The position numbers and the translations under genes were made by a program. DNA of 12,029 nt from Pseudomonadota bacterium (GTDB lineage: Bacteria > Pseudomonadota > Alphaproteobacteria > RF32 > CAG-239): the NCBI GenBank assembly GCA_021617435.1, contig JAJWCP010000040.1, positions 1 to 12,029 on the forward strand, given 5' to 3'. This document shows, piece by piece, positions 1-7,443 of the stretch (position 1 is its first letter; every line of letters begins with the position of its first letter). The notes under the pieces are model-generated. The model worked only from the letters and a program-made list of their open reading frames with translations. It was not told the origin of the DNA and did no database searches.

Positions 1-990
1 AAACGCAACTTGGCGCATAAAGTCTTTGAACGGAACAGTCGGCGAGCCCATTACCACCGCACCCGGCTCAATATCACGCATAACGCCGGATTGCGCCGCA
101 ATTTGAGCGCCGGTTCCGACCATCAAATGGTCAGCAAAGCCGGTCTGCCCACCGCAAACCACATAATCGCCAAAGGTACAACTTCCGGCTATTCCAGTTT
201 GAGCAACAAGCACGCAACCGCGACCTAATTTGTCATTATGAGCTACCTGCACTAAATTATCTATGCGGCAGCCATCGCCGATAACAGTATCGTCTAATGC
301 GCCGCGGTCAATACACGCGCAAGCGCCGACCTCAACATCATTACCGATAATAACTCTGCCAAGTTGCGGTATGCGAACATGCCTGCCGGCAACAGTGTTG
401 AAACCAAAACCATCTGAGCCGATACGGGCACCATTGTAAATATAACAATCATTGCCCATAATACAATATGAAACATAAGCGCCAACCCCGATACGGCAGT
501 TGTTACCGATTTGGCAACCGCGGCAAATAACCGCATTAGCCTCAATGCGGCAGTTATCGCCAAGCGAAACATTTTCTTCAATTACGGCATGCGGTCCGAC
601 ATAGCAATTTTTGCCGATTTTAGCGTTGGCGTGAATAACGGCGCGTGAGTCAACACCGCTCTCCGGCGCAAATTCAGAATAAAAAGCCTGATTTAGTTTC
701 AAAAACGCCAACTTAGGGTCGGAAGAAATCAAAACAATAACATCATGCGGAATCCAGCTTTGCAAATCTTCATTGGTAATGCAGGCCTTGGCCTTAATAT
801 TAACCGCTTTTTCTTTGGCTTTGCGGTCGTAAAAAAAGCAAATTTCGTTAATGCCGGCTTTTTCCATGGTGGCAATATCATTTACGGTTTCAGCGCCTTT
901 AGCCGTGTTAACTAACTCGGCTCCGGTAATTTCGGTAATCTGCGCCAAAGTAAAGGGACCGTTGTTTTTATAAAAGCTTTTATCTACCAT
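1..990 (-). CDS. lpxD: UDP-3-O-(3-hydroxyacyl)glucosamine N-acyltransferase LpxD (C-terminus cut by window edge)
   Basis: LpxD adds the N-linked 3-hydroxyacyl chain from acyl-ACP to UDP-3-O-acylglucosamine, the third step of lipid A synthesis, in the cytoplasm. I read 330 codons from the ATG at 990-988 with no stop before the edge. The family is about 340 residues, so only roughly 10-20 residues are missing. An N-terminal uridine-binding domain (about 1-105) is followed by left-handed beta-helix hexapeptide repeats (about 110-310). Seen motifs are IGSDGFGFN, IPQLGRVIIGNDVEVGA, DRGALDDTVIGDG and DNLVQVAHND. The His of VAHN (residue 251) matches the catalytic His239 of E. coli LpxD. The start has a good ribosome-binding site (GAGGAG) in the 16 bp gap after bamA. 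It is the most distal visible gene of the operon; fabZ and lpxA would be expected beyond the edge. It is rich in Cys (15 in 330 residues). Confidence 0.97.
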   Translation of the reverse strand, partial: MVDKSFYKNNGPFTLAQITEITGAELVNTAKGAETVNDIATMEKAGINEICFFYDRKAKEKAVNIKAKACITNEDLQSWIPHDVIVLISSDPKLAFLKLNQAFYSEFAPESGVDSRAVIHANAKIGKNCYVGPHAVIEENVSLGDNCRIEANAVICRGCQIGNNCRIGVGAYVSYCIMGNDCYIYNGARIGSDGFGFNTVAGRHVRIPQLGRVIIGNDVEVGACACIDRGALDDTVIGDGCRIDNLVQVAHNDKLGRGCVLVAQTGIAGSCTFGDYVVCGGQTGFADHLMVGTGAQIAAQSGVMRDIEPGAVVMGSPTVPFKDFMRQVAF

Positions 991-1006
991 ATTTTACTCC
1001 TCTTGT

Positions 1007-3268
1007 TTATAAACTGGTACCAAAATTCAAGCGGAATACTTCGGTTTTATCATAGTCTTCCTTCATGACCGGGAAACCAAAGTCAACATCAATTTTACCC
1101 ATCGGCGAAAGCCATTCAAAGCCAAAGCCGACCGAAGCACGCGGCTTAGACGAATATTCAACCAACGCGGTATTAATATCATCAGGCTTACCAATCATAC
1201 CGATATCAAAGAAGGTACGCCCGCGAATGCCAACTTCATCAAGTCCGATGGGGAAAGCAAGCTCCGTTCCGCCATAGGCAACCCAGTTACCGCCAAGCGA
1301 ATCATCAGTAGATTTATCGCGAGCGCCGATACCGCCAAATTCAAAACCGCGCAAGGTGTTGCCGCCCAAATAATAACGCTCTGACAAGCGAACTTCTTCG
1401 CCGCCGTAACCGACCGCATAACCGCCGTTGGCATAAAACTTAAAAGTCCAATAATCGGCTAAAGTTAAAAATTTGTAGGCTTTGACATCAAATTTTAAGT
1501 ATTTTTCATCACCGCCAAGACCGGAAATATCATTGCCGAATGACAAATAATATCCGTTTTTAGTGCTGATTGCGCTATCGCGTTTATCGTAAATTAAAGT
1601 TTGGCCAAGCTCGGAAGAAGTGCTGGAGCCTTTTTCTTTTTTAATATAATACGAGGCATAATCTTTGATGTTTTTAATTTCATTACGGCGTAAAGTATAA
1701 CGAACAACCTGATATAAGTCATCAGTATAATTCCAACCTAAACGACCGCGACCGCCAACGCTTGAGTTAGTGTATGAGCTTTCGTCCTGATAACTGGAGT
1801 CATTGTAAAACACATCGGCACCGGCACTTAAACGACGTCCCAAGAAATACGGTTCGGTGAAGCTGACCGAATAATCGTTTGAACGTTCCGAAACACTGGC
1901 ATCAACGCTTAAACGCTGACCTTTGCCCTGAAAGTTGTTTTCGGTTACGCCGGCTTGTACCAAGGCGCCGTCAACGGTGGAATAACCAACGCCGATATTA
2001 AAGTATCCGGTTGATTTTTCCTCAACATTAACGTTAATATCCGCTTTGCTGTTATTGACAGGAACCGACTGAATGTCAACTTTGCTGAAGTAATTTAAGT
2101 TTTCAATGTTACGGCGCGAATCCTTGATTTTGGAAACGTTAAACGCATCGCCTTCATCTAAGCGAAACTCGCGGCGGATAACCTCATCTAAGGTTCTGGT
2201 GTTGCCGGAAATATTAATGCGGTTTACAAAAATGCGCTCGCCTTCTTTAATTTTAAATGTAACGGCAATGGTTGAATTTTCGGCGTCGCGGCTCAAAATC
2301 GGCTCAACATCAACAAAAACAAACCCTTTTTTGCCAAGCTCGTCGGTAATGCCTGAAACTGACTTTTCAATCTGCAATGAATTATACCAATCGCCGGCCT
2401 TAAAGGTAATTTCTTTTTTAAGCGCGTCAAGCGGAACTTCCGAAATTGCGGATTCAACATCAACCTTACTGATTTTGTAACGCAAACCTTCATCTAAGGT
2501 AAAGTTTAAAATAAACGATTTTTTGTTCGGAGCCAATTCCGCAATTGCCGACACTACTCTGAAATCAGCATATCCGCGCTGATTGTAAAACTGGCGCAAA
2601 AGTTCTTTGTCATAATTCATTTTTTCGGCATCGTAATTTTCAGAGCTTGAAAAAATGCGATACCAACGGCTTTCTTTGCTCATTAACACTTCCTGCAAAT
2701 CAGGTGACGAATAATGAGTGTTGCCGAAAAAGTTTATTTTAGCGATTTTGGCTTCCGGGCCTTCGTCAATTTCAAAAATCAAATCAACGCGGTTTTCAGC
2801 CCGCTTAATAATTTTCGGTTCTACTTCAACCGCATAGCGCCCTGCTCTTTTATAAACGTCTAAAATACGCTGAACATCTTGTTGAACTTTGGCTTGGCTG
2901 TAAATACTGTTCGGAGCGCTCTGAACTTCTGTTTCCAAAACTTTATCATCAAGTTTTTTGTTACCGTCAAAAGCGCGCTGACCGACAATCGGATTTTCAT
3001 CAACCTTAATGATAAGCAGTCCATCATCAGTGGTTTCCATTTTTATATCCGAGAACAAACCGGTCGCATACAAGTTTTTAAATGCGGCATCTAACGCGTC
3101 TTGCGATACGTTAGTACCATGCTTAATGCTCAAATACGAAAGCACGGTTTCCTTTTCAACCCGTTGCAAACCATCAACTTTAACGTCTCGCAAATAAAAA
3201 TCGGCAGCTTTTGCCTCAAAACCTAAAACGCAAAACGTTAACAAAGTTATTATCAGTATTTTTTTCAT
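1007..3268 (-). CDS. bamA: Outer-membrane protein assembly factor BamA
   Basis: BamA is the Omp85-family core of the BAM complex that folds beta-barrel proteins into the outer membrane. The 753-residue product has a Sec signal peptide (1-21: KK, hydrophobic run, likely cleavage AKA|AD). Five POTRA domains follow at about 22-90, 91-168, 170-260, 262-342 and 345-418, then a 16-strand barrel at about 420-753. The diagnostic loop-6 motif is present as LRGF at 639-642, inside GGNTLRGFEFGG. POTRA5 carries the typical ISGNTRTLDEVIRREF segment. Length is normal for the family. The ATG has AAGGAAAA upstream, and the gene begins 16 bp after rseP. The protein ends FRLNFGTSL, so the last residue is Leu where most barrels have Phe or Trp. 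No skp/ompH gene lies between it and lpxD; the gap is only 16 bp. Confidence 0.98.
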   Translation of the reverse strand: MKKILIITLLTFCVLGFEAKAADFYLRDVKVDGLQRVEKETVLSYLSIKHGTNVSQDALDAAFKNLYATGLFSDIKMETTDDGLLIIKVDENPIVGQRAFDGNKKLDDKVLETEVQSAPNSIYSQAKVQQDVQRILDVYKRAGRYAVEVEPKIIKRAENRVDLIFEIDEGPEAKIAKINFFGNTHYSSPDLQEVLMSKESRWYRIFSSSENYDAEKMNYDKELLRQFYNQRGYADFRVVSAIAELAPNKKSFILNFTLDEGLRYKISKVDVESAISEVPLDALKKEITFKAGDWYNSLQIEKSVSGITDELGKKGFVFVDVEPILSRDAENSTIAVTFKIKEGERIFVNRINISGNTRTLDEVIRREFRLDEGDAFNVSKIKDSRRNIENLNYFSKVDIQSVPVNNSKADINVNVEEKSTGYFNIGVGYSTVDGALVQAGVTENNFQGKGQRLSVDASVSERSNDYSVSFTEPYFLGRRLSAGADVFYNDSSYQDESSYTNSSVGGRGRLGWNYTDDLYQVVRYTLRRNEIKNIKDYASYYIKKEKGSSTSSELGQTLIYDKRDSAISTKNGYYLSFGNDISGLGGDEKYLKFDVKAYKFLTLADYWTFKFYANGGYAVGYGGEEVRLSERYYLGGNTLRGFEFGGIGARDKSTDDSLGGNWVAYGGTELAFPIGLDEVGIRGRTFFDIGMIGKPDDINTALVEYSSKPRASVGFGFEWLSPMGKIDVDFGFPVMKEDYDKTEVFRLNFGTSL

Positions 3269-3284
3269 TTACTTTTCCTTGTTT

Positions 3285-4418
3285 TTAATTAAACCAGCGG
3301 TTTATAAGATGAACAATATCATTCCAAGTGGCAAAAACCATTAAAGCCAACAACAACGCCAACCCTATACGGAACAAATATTCTTTTACTTTTTCATTTA
3401 CCTCGCGACCGGTAATAATCTCAATTAAAAAGAACACAATGTGCCCACCGTCAAGCACCGGAATCGGAAAGAGGTTAATCAGCCCCAAATTAACCGACAG
3501 CAGCGCCATAAATACAATAAATTCAACAACGCTATGAGTTTTGCTGATGTCGCCGGTCATCTCGGCAATACGGATAACGCCGCCGATGTCTTCACCGCCG
3601 CGCTTGCCGGTAATCATTTGCCCGACGCCGCGCAAGGTGGTAACGGTAACATCCCAAACTTCATTAGCGCCCATAACCACCGCTTGAGGCAATGAAACTT
3701 TTTCATGCGACATTTCAATAGCCGAAACAGATTTAACACCCAGCATAAACTGTTTGTTTTTAGCGCCGGTATCGTCACCAGTTTCAAGCTCGGTGAGTGT
3801 AAAGGCAAATGTCAGCATTTCATTGCCGCGTTTAACTTCCAATTTAACCTCATAATCAGCCGCCATTGCAACTTCACGCGAAATATCGGCGAATGAATTT
3901 ATCTGCTCGCCGTTAATTGAGATAATGCGGTCGCCGGCAATAATCCCCGCCTGCGCTGCCGCGCCCTCAGGCATAACTTCGCCGACAATCGGCGGAATCG
4001 TGATTTTACCGAAAGCAAAAAATAATCCGGCATAAAGCAAAACAGCAAACAGGTAGTTAAACCCCGGACCGGCAATAACAATCGCTAATTTTTTAAACGG
4101 ATTTTGAAAAGGAAAAGCTTTCTTTTTTTCTTCATCGCTTAATTCATGGACAGCGCCATCCGCCGTGCTTGAAGAAGCATCAGCATCGCCTAAGAACTGG
4201 CAGTAACCGCCAAGCGGTATTGCTGAAATTTTCCAATAAGTGCCTTTTTTGTCTTTGCGCCCCCACAGTTCTTTACCAAAACCGATTGAGAAAGCGCTTA
4301 CCTGCACACCAACCATGCGGGCAATTAAAAAATGTCCGAACTCATGCACAAAAACCAAAATGCCGAGCAAAATTAAAAACGGCACGACATAGTAAATTGT
4401 ATTAAGCACCCATTCCAT
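3285..4418 (-). CDS. rseP: RIP metalloprotease RseP (site-2 protease family)
   Basis: This is an inner-membrane zinc protease that cleaves transmembrane segments. In relatives it releases anti-sigma factors and clears signal-peptide remnants; the substrate here cannot be read from the sequence. The 377-residue protein has the zinc motif HEFGH at 25-29 in the first membrane helix, and the second metal-ligand segment NLFPIPVLDGGH with LDG at 322-324. A conserved AGPGFNYLFA helix lies near 116-125. I see one PDZ domain, about 143-210 (AGIIAGDRIISINGEQI), whereas E. coli RseP has two. A terminal helix spans about 348-364. The ATG follows GGTGA, 18 bp after cdsA. In most Alphaproteobacteria dxr sits between cdsA and rseP, and here it does not. 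Lacking nearby rseA or rpoE, a sigma-E role is only inference. Confidence 0.96.
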   Translation of the reverse strand: MEWVLNTIYYVVPFLILLGILVFVHEFGHFLIARMVGVQVSAFSIGFGKELWGRKDKKGTYWKISAIPLGGYCQFLGDADASSSTADGAVHELSDEEKKKAFPFQNPFKKLAIVIAGPGFNYLFAVLLYAGLFFAFGKITIPPIVGEVMPEGAAAQAGIIAGDRIISINGEQINSFADISREVAMAADYEVKLEVKRGNEMLTFAFTLTELETGDDTGAKNKQFMLGVKSVSAIEMSHEKVSLPQAVVMGANEVWDVTVTTLRGVGQMITGKRGGEDIGGVIRIAEMTGDISKTHSVVEFIVFMALLSVNLGLINLFPIPVLDGGHIVFFLIEIITGREVNEKVKEYLFRIGLALLLALMVFATWNDIVHLINRWFN

Positions 4419-4436
4419 AATTTATCACCATTCTGA

Positions 4437-5288
4437 TTAATAAGGCAACACATAAGCAAACAACAAATAAACAAACGGAGCAACAAAAATTAAGCCGTCA
4501 ACACGGTCAAATACGCCGCCGTGCCCCGGAATAAGGTTACTTGAATCTTTTAATCCTAAGTGCCGTTTGATAGCCGATTCAATTAAATCACCGATTTGTG
4601 AAACACCGGCAATTAAACCGCCAAGGCAAGCATAAAACATTTGGAACTGATATTCGCTTCTGACCACACCGGCAAAAGACAACACATAGAAATAAAGCAT
4701 ACTTACGGCAGCTGCCAGCAAAATGCCGCCAATCAAACCAGACCACGTTTTATTCGGACTGATTTTAGGAGCAAGTTTAGGTCCTTTAAGATTGCTGCCG
4801 ACGATGTAACCGCCTATATCCATTGACCAAACCATCAAGAAAAACCACAAAGTCATATAAAAATCATACGGGTGGTAAATAAAGATATTGTGATAAATCC
4901 ATATTAAAGAGCCGACCCCGACGGAAATATACGGCACTCCCAAAGTAAGCAAATAGCGATTTTTTTCTTTGCGAGCCTTAAACCAAACATATAACGAGGC
5001 AAACAAAATAGTTGCCGCGACAACCGTCGCATCATAAACAAGCAAAGCAACAGCAACCGATATTGCATAAGCGCTTAAATAAGCGCCGGAAGTACGGTTA
5101 AGAACCATGTTGGCCCATTCCCATGAAAGCAAAACACCAACAGTTAAAGCCAAAACGTCAACAAAAGGATAACCTTGCCATAAAGCGCCGATAACCACCG
5201 GCAACATCACCAAAGCCGTTATAGTTCGTGTTACAAATGGACTGAGTCCCTTAGACTCCTTTGATGTTGTTTTTTTAAGCTTTACCAT
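4437..5288 (-). CDS. cdsA: Phosphatidate cytidylyltransferase (CDP-diacylglycerol synthase)
   Basis: CdsA makes CDP-diacylglycerol from phosphatidic acid and CTP, the branch point to all major phospholipids, in the inner membrane. The 283-residue protein is very hydrophobic, with about eight membrane helices. It carries the complete family signature at 238-274: SAIKRHLGLKD, then PGHGGVFDRVD, including the metal-binding acidic residues. The upstream SPNKTWSG segment (177-184) is also typical. Length is normal for the family. The ATG lies inside the end of uppS (14 bp overlap, different frame) with GGAGAG six bases upstream, so translational coupling to uppS is likely. It works on the phosphatidic acid whose precursor is made by PlsY, encoded divergently in this window. 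Confidence 0.96.
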   Translation of the reverse strand: MVKLKKTTSKESKGLSPFVTRTITALVMLPVVIGALWQGYPFVDVLALTVGVLLSWEWANMVLNRTSGAYLSAYAISVAVALLVYDATVVAATILFASLYVWFKARKEKNRYLLTLGVPYISVGVGSLIWIYHNIFIYHPYDFYMTLWFFLMVWSMDIGGYIVGSNLKGPKLAPKISPNKTWSGLIGGILLAAAVSMLYFYVLSFAGVVRSEYQFQMFYACLGGLIAGVSQIGDLIESAIKRHLGLKDSSNLIPGHGGVFDRVDGLIFVAPFVYLLFAYVLPY

Positions 5289-5979
5289 ATCTTCTCTCCC
5301 TCGTTTGATAATTTTTAACTATACTTTCAAGCTCTTCTTTAGTAAAATCAGGCCACAATGTCGTAGTAAAAGACAATTCGCTGTACGCAATTTGCCAAAG
5401 CAAATAATTACTGATGCGTTGCTCTCCGCTAGTGCGAATCAGCAAATCCGGATCAGGAACGCCGGTAGTATACAGCATATCAGAAAAAGCCTGTTCATCA
5501 ATATCTTTTAACAGCATATCACCATTTTTCACACGCTCCGCCAACTTTTTAACCGCATTTAATATTTCCTGACGCGAGCCGTAACTTAAAGCAATTTGTA
5601 AGATAAGACTTTTATTTTCAGCCGTATTTTTTTCAAGCCGTTCCATTTTTTCAACAATATCGGCATCAAGCATATATCTTTCGCCGATAAAGCGGATTTT
5701 CACGTCATTTTGCTCAAGCTCTTTGAAGTTTTTATCAAGATATTGCCTTAGCAACTGCATTAAAGCGCCGATTTCTTCCGGACTGCGCTTCCAATTTTCA
5801 GTAGAAAAAGCGTACAACGTAAGGTATTTAACACCAAGTTCTTTAACAACTTTGGCAATTTCAACAACAACTTCCGCTCCTTTTTTATGACCGGCAGCAC
5901 GCGGCAAGCCTCGCTTAGTTGCCCAACGTCCGTTACCGTCCATAATAATGGCGATGTGATTTAACTGATTACGCGTCAC
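5275..5979 (-). CDS. uppS: Undecaprenyl diphosphate synthase (cis-prenyltransferase)
   Basis: UppS condenses isopentenyl diphosphate units in cis onto farnesyl diphosphate, giving the C55 lipid carrier for peptidoglycan and surface polysaccharide. The 234-residue protein shows all five conserved regions: HIAIIMDGNGRWA with catalytic Asp14, the RAAGHKKGA segment, LYAFSTENWKR (55-65), the ALSYGSR segment (130-136), and RTSGEQRISN (182-191) followed by LLWQIAYSE ending at Glu201. It is slightly shorter than E. coli UppS at the N-terminus. The start is GTG (5979-5977); the next in-frame ATG is codon 13, which would remove part of the conserved first motif. The Shine-Dalgarno AGGAGG overlaps the frr stop codon and lies only two bases from the GTG, an unusually tight spacing. 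The frr-uppS gap is 6 bp. Confidence 0.97.
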   Translation of the reverse strand: MTRNQLNHIAIIMDGNGRWATKRGLPRAAGHKKGAEVVVEIAKVVKELGVKYLTLYAFSTENWKRSPEEIGALMQLLRQYLDKNFKELEQNDVKIRFIGERYMLDADIVEKMERLEKNTAENKSLILQIALSYGSRQEILNAVKKLAERVKNGDMLLKDIDEQAFSDMLYTTGVPDPDLLIRTSGEQRISNYLLWQIAYSELSFTTTLWPDFTKEELESIVKNYQTRERRYGKA

Positions 5980-5985
5980 TGCCTC

Positions 5986-6549
5986 CTACACCTGCATGAT
6001 GTCTTTTTCTTTAGCAGCAAGCATTTCATCAATCTTGCGGACCGATTCATCGGTCAGCTTTTGCACTTCATTTTCAAATCTTTTTTCGTCATCTTCAGAA
6101 ATCAGATTATCTTTCTTGAGTTTTTTAATTTCATCTAAAGCATCGCGGCGAATATTACGGATGGCAACTTTATTTTGTTCGCTGTATTTTCCGGCAATAC
6201 GGCTTAATTCCTTGCGACGCTCTTCGCTGAGCGGAGGAATCGGAATACGGATTAAAGTTCCGTCCGAAACCGGATTTAAACCCAAGTCAGATTCTCGCAA
6301 AGCTTTTTCAACGCCTTTAGCCAAGCTTTTATCCCAAACACTGACTGACAAAGTGCGCGGGTCAGGCACATTAACCGTCCCGACTTGCGAAATCGGGGTT
6401 AAGTTGCCATAAGCTTCAACCATAATGCCGTCAAGCAGGCTGGCATGAGCGCGTCCGGCGCGAAGCCCAGCAAAATCAGCGCGCAAAGATTCCAGAGTCT
6501 TATCCATTCTGGCCTTTGTATCATTTTTAATTGTGTTAAAATCAGACAT
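5986..6549 (-). CDS. frr: Ribosome recycling factor
   Basis: RRF works with EF-G to split the post-termination ribosome into subunits. The 187-residue length matches the family (about 185). The N-terminal helix contains the conserved AGLRAGRAHASLLDGI segment (about 28-43), followed by the beta-rich domain II with PDPRTLSVSVWDKS and the IRIPIPPLSEERRKEL stretch. The long C-terminal coiled helices hold VAIRNIRRDALDEIKKLKKD and end EKDIMQV. The start ATG is preceded by AGAGGAAA. The gene lies 15 bp after pyrH, which is the usual pyrH-frr pairing in Proteobacteria. Nothing unusual is seen apart from its TAG stop overlapping the uppS ribosome-binding site. Confidence 0.98.
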   Translation of the reverse strand: MSDFNTIKNDTKARMDKTLESLRADFAGLRAGRAHASLLDGIMVEAYGNLTPISQVGTVNVPDPRTLSVSVWDKSLAKGVEKALRESDLGLNPVSDGTLIRIPIPPLSEERRKELSRIAGKYSEQNKVAIRNIRRDALDEIKKLKKDNLISEDDEKRFENEVQKLTDESVRKIDEMLAAKEKDIMQV

Positions 6550-6564
6550 ATTTTCCTCTGTTTT

Positions 6565-7275
6565 CTATTTGATTATTGTAAACTTTCCATGGGCGCACAC
6601 CGCTTTCAGCAGGGCGTCGCCTTCATGTTGATTGAATATAATTATCGGCACTTTATTTTCTTTAGCAAGCACAACTGCAGAAATATCCATAACTTTCAGT
6701 TCTTTTTTTATAACTTCATCATAAGACAGACTGTCAAAGCGTTTGGCAGACGAATTACAGCGCGGGTCGGAGTCATAAACGCCGTCAACCTGTGTGGACT
6801 TTAACAGCGCATCGCAGCCCATTTCCGCCGCGCGCAAAGCCGCGCCGGTATCGGTGGTAAAATACGGGTTGCCGGTTCCGGAGGCAAAAATCACCACTTC
6901 ACGATTTTGTAAATACGACATTACTTTACGGTACGAATAGTCTTCACAAACTTGCGGCATACGCAAACCCGACACTACCTTAGCCGAAACTCCGGTTTTA
7001 ATTAAAGCGTCTTGCAAAAAAAGCGAGTTCATAACCGTGGCGAGCATGCCGATTTGATCGGCGACGCTTCTGTCAATGCCCTTAGCCGCCTCTTTGGCGC
7101 CACGAAAAATATTGCCGCCGCCGATAACAATGCAAACATCCGTGCCAAGCTTATGAATTTGTTTTATCTGCTCCGCCAAAGACGATACCACTTCCGGCGA
7201 AACGCCAAACTCTTTATCGCCCATCAGACCTTCGCCCGAAAGTTTGAGCAAAACTCGTTTATATTGAGGCTTCAT
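6565..7275 (-). CDS. pyrH: UMP kinase (uridylate kinase)
   Basis: PyrH phosphorylates UMP to UDP using ATP, feeding pyrimidine nucleotide synthesis; it is a hexameric enzyme of the amino-acid kinase fold. Using the ATG at 7275-7273, the protein has 236 residues with KLSGE at 11-15, GGGNIFRG at 52-59, DQIGMLATVMN at about 73-83, a TGNPYFTTDTGAALRAAE substrate segment and the KSTQVDGVYDSDP stretch near the nucleotide site. A GTG lies three codons upstream (7284), but it falls within the probable Shine-Dalgarno AAAGG, which is eight bases before the ATG, so I chose the ATG. It is the first gene of the visible minus-strand operon. In most Proteobacteria rpsB and tsf come immediately before it; here a divergent plsY does. 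Confidence 0.97.
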   Translation of the reverse strand: MKPQYKRVLLKLSGEGLMGDKEFGVSPEVVSSLAEQIKQIHKLGTDVCIVIGGGNIFRGAKEAAKGIDRSVADQIGMLATVMNSLFLQDALIKTGVSAKVVSGLRMPQVCEDYSYRKVMSYLQNREVVIFASGTGNPYFTTDTGAALRAAEMGCDALLKSTQVDGVYDSDPRCNSSAKRFDSLSYDEVIKKELKVMDISAVVLAKENKVPIIIFNQHEGDALLKAVCAHGKFTIIK

Positions 7276-7381
7276 GAAACGCACCTTTCTTTATAATTTG
7301 TTTTATATTGACCTAATTTAACGCATTTGTCACCACATTTTTGCAAGAGGTTAACAATTTATAGTAAAATTGATAAAATGA

Positions 7382-7411
7382 TTGAAATTAAACTGATATT
7401 GTGTTTATAGT
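7382..7411 (+). promoter_or_regulatory. Candidate sigma-70 promoter for plsY-dprA-topA
   Basis: TTGAAA (7382-7387) and TATAGT (7406-7411), spaced 18 bp, each match the -35/-10 consensus at five of six positions. Transcription would start near 7418, leaving a leader of about 25 bases before the plsY ATG. A second, weaker pair lies just upstream: TTGCAA (7341-7346) and TAAAAT (7365-7370), also 18 bp apart. The region is AT-rich, so chance matches are possible. On the minus strand I see no convincing pyrH promoter, only GTGACA (7333-7328) about 20 bp before TATAAA. Confidence 0.4.
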
Positions 7412-7443
7412 GACGATAATATTAAAAGCATAAGGAGAAAAAC

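Noticed and set aside
294..581. Minus-strand 95-codon hydrophobic frame inside lpxD
   Set aside because: It is an alternative frame on the same strand as lpxD, whose hexapeptide repeats account for this DNA.
2106..2480. Plus-strand 124-codon open frame opposite bamA
   Set aside because: Antisense to the POTRA region of bamA, with no domain or convincing ribosome-binding site; a shadow of the real gene.
5996..6412. Plus-strand 138-codon open frame opposite frr
   Set aside because: It lies entirely antisense to a clearly identified frr, is Ser/Leu-rich in the low-complexity way typical of antisense frames, and has no recognisable motif.
7276..7284. GTG at 7284 as the pyrH start (three extra codons)
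   Set aside because: The GTG lies inside the AAAGG that best serves as the ribosome-binding site for the ATG at 7275, so the shorter protein is preferred.
7355..7372. Inverted repeat CAATTT / AAATTG with a six-base gap in the divergent intergenic region
   Set aside because: Only 6 bp arms of nearly pure A/T in AT-rich DNA; expected by chance. It overlaps the weaker plsY promoter candidate but is not enough to call an operator.
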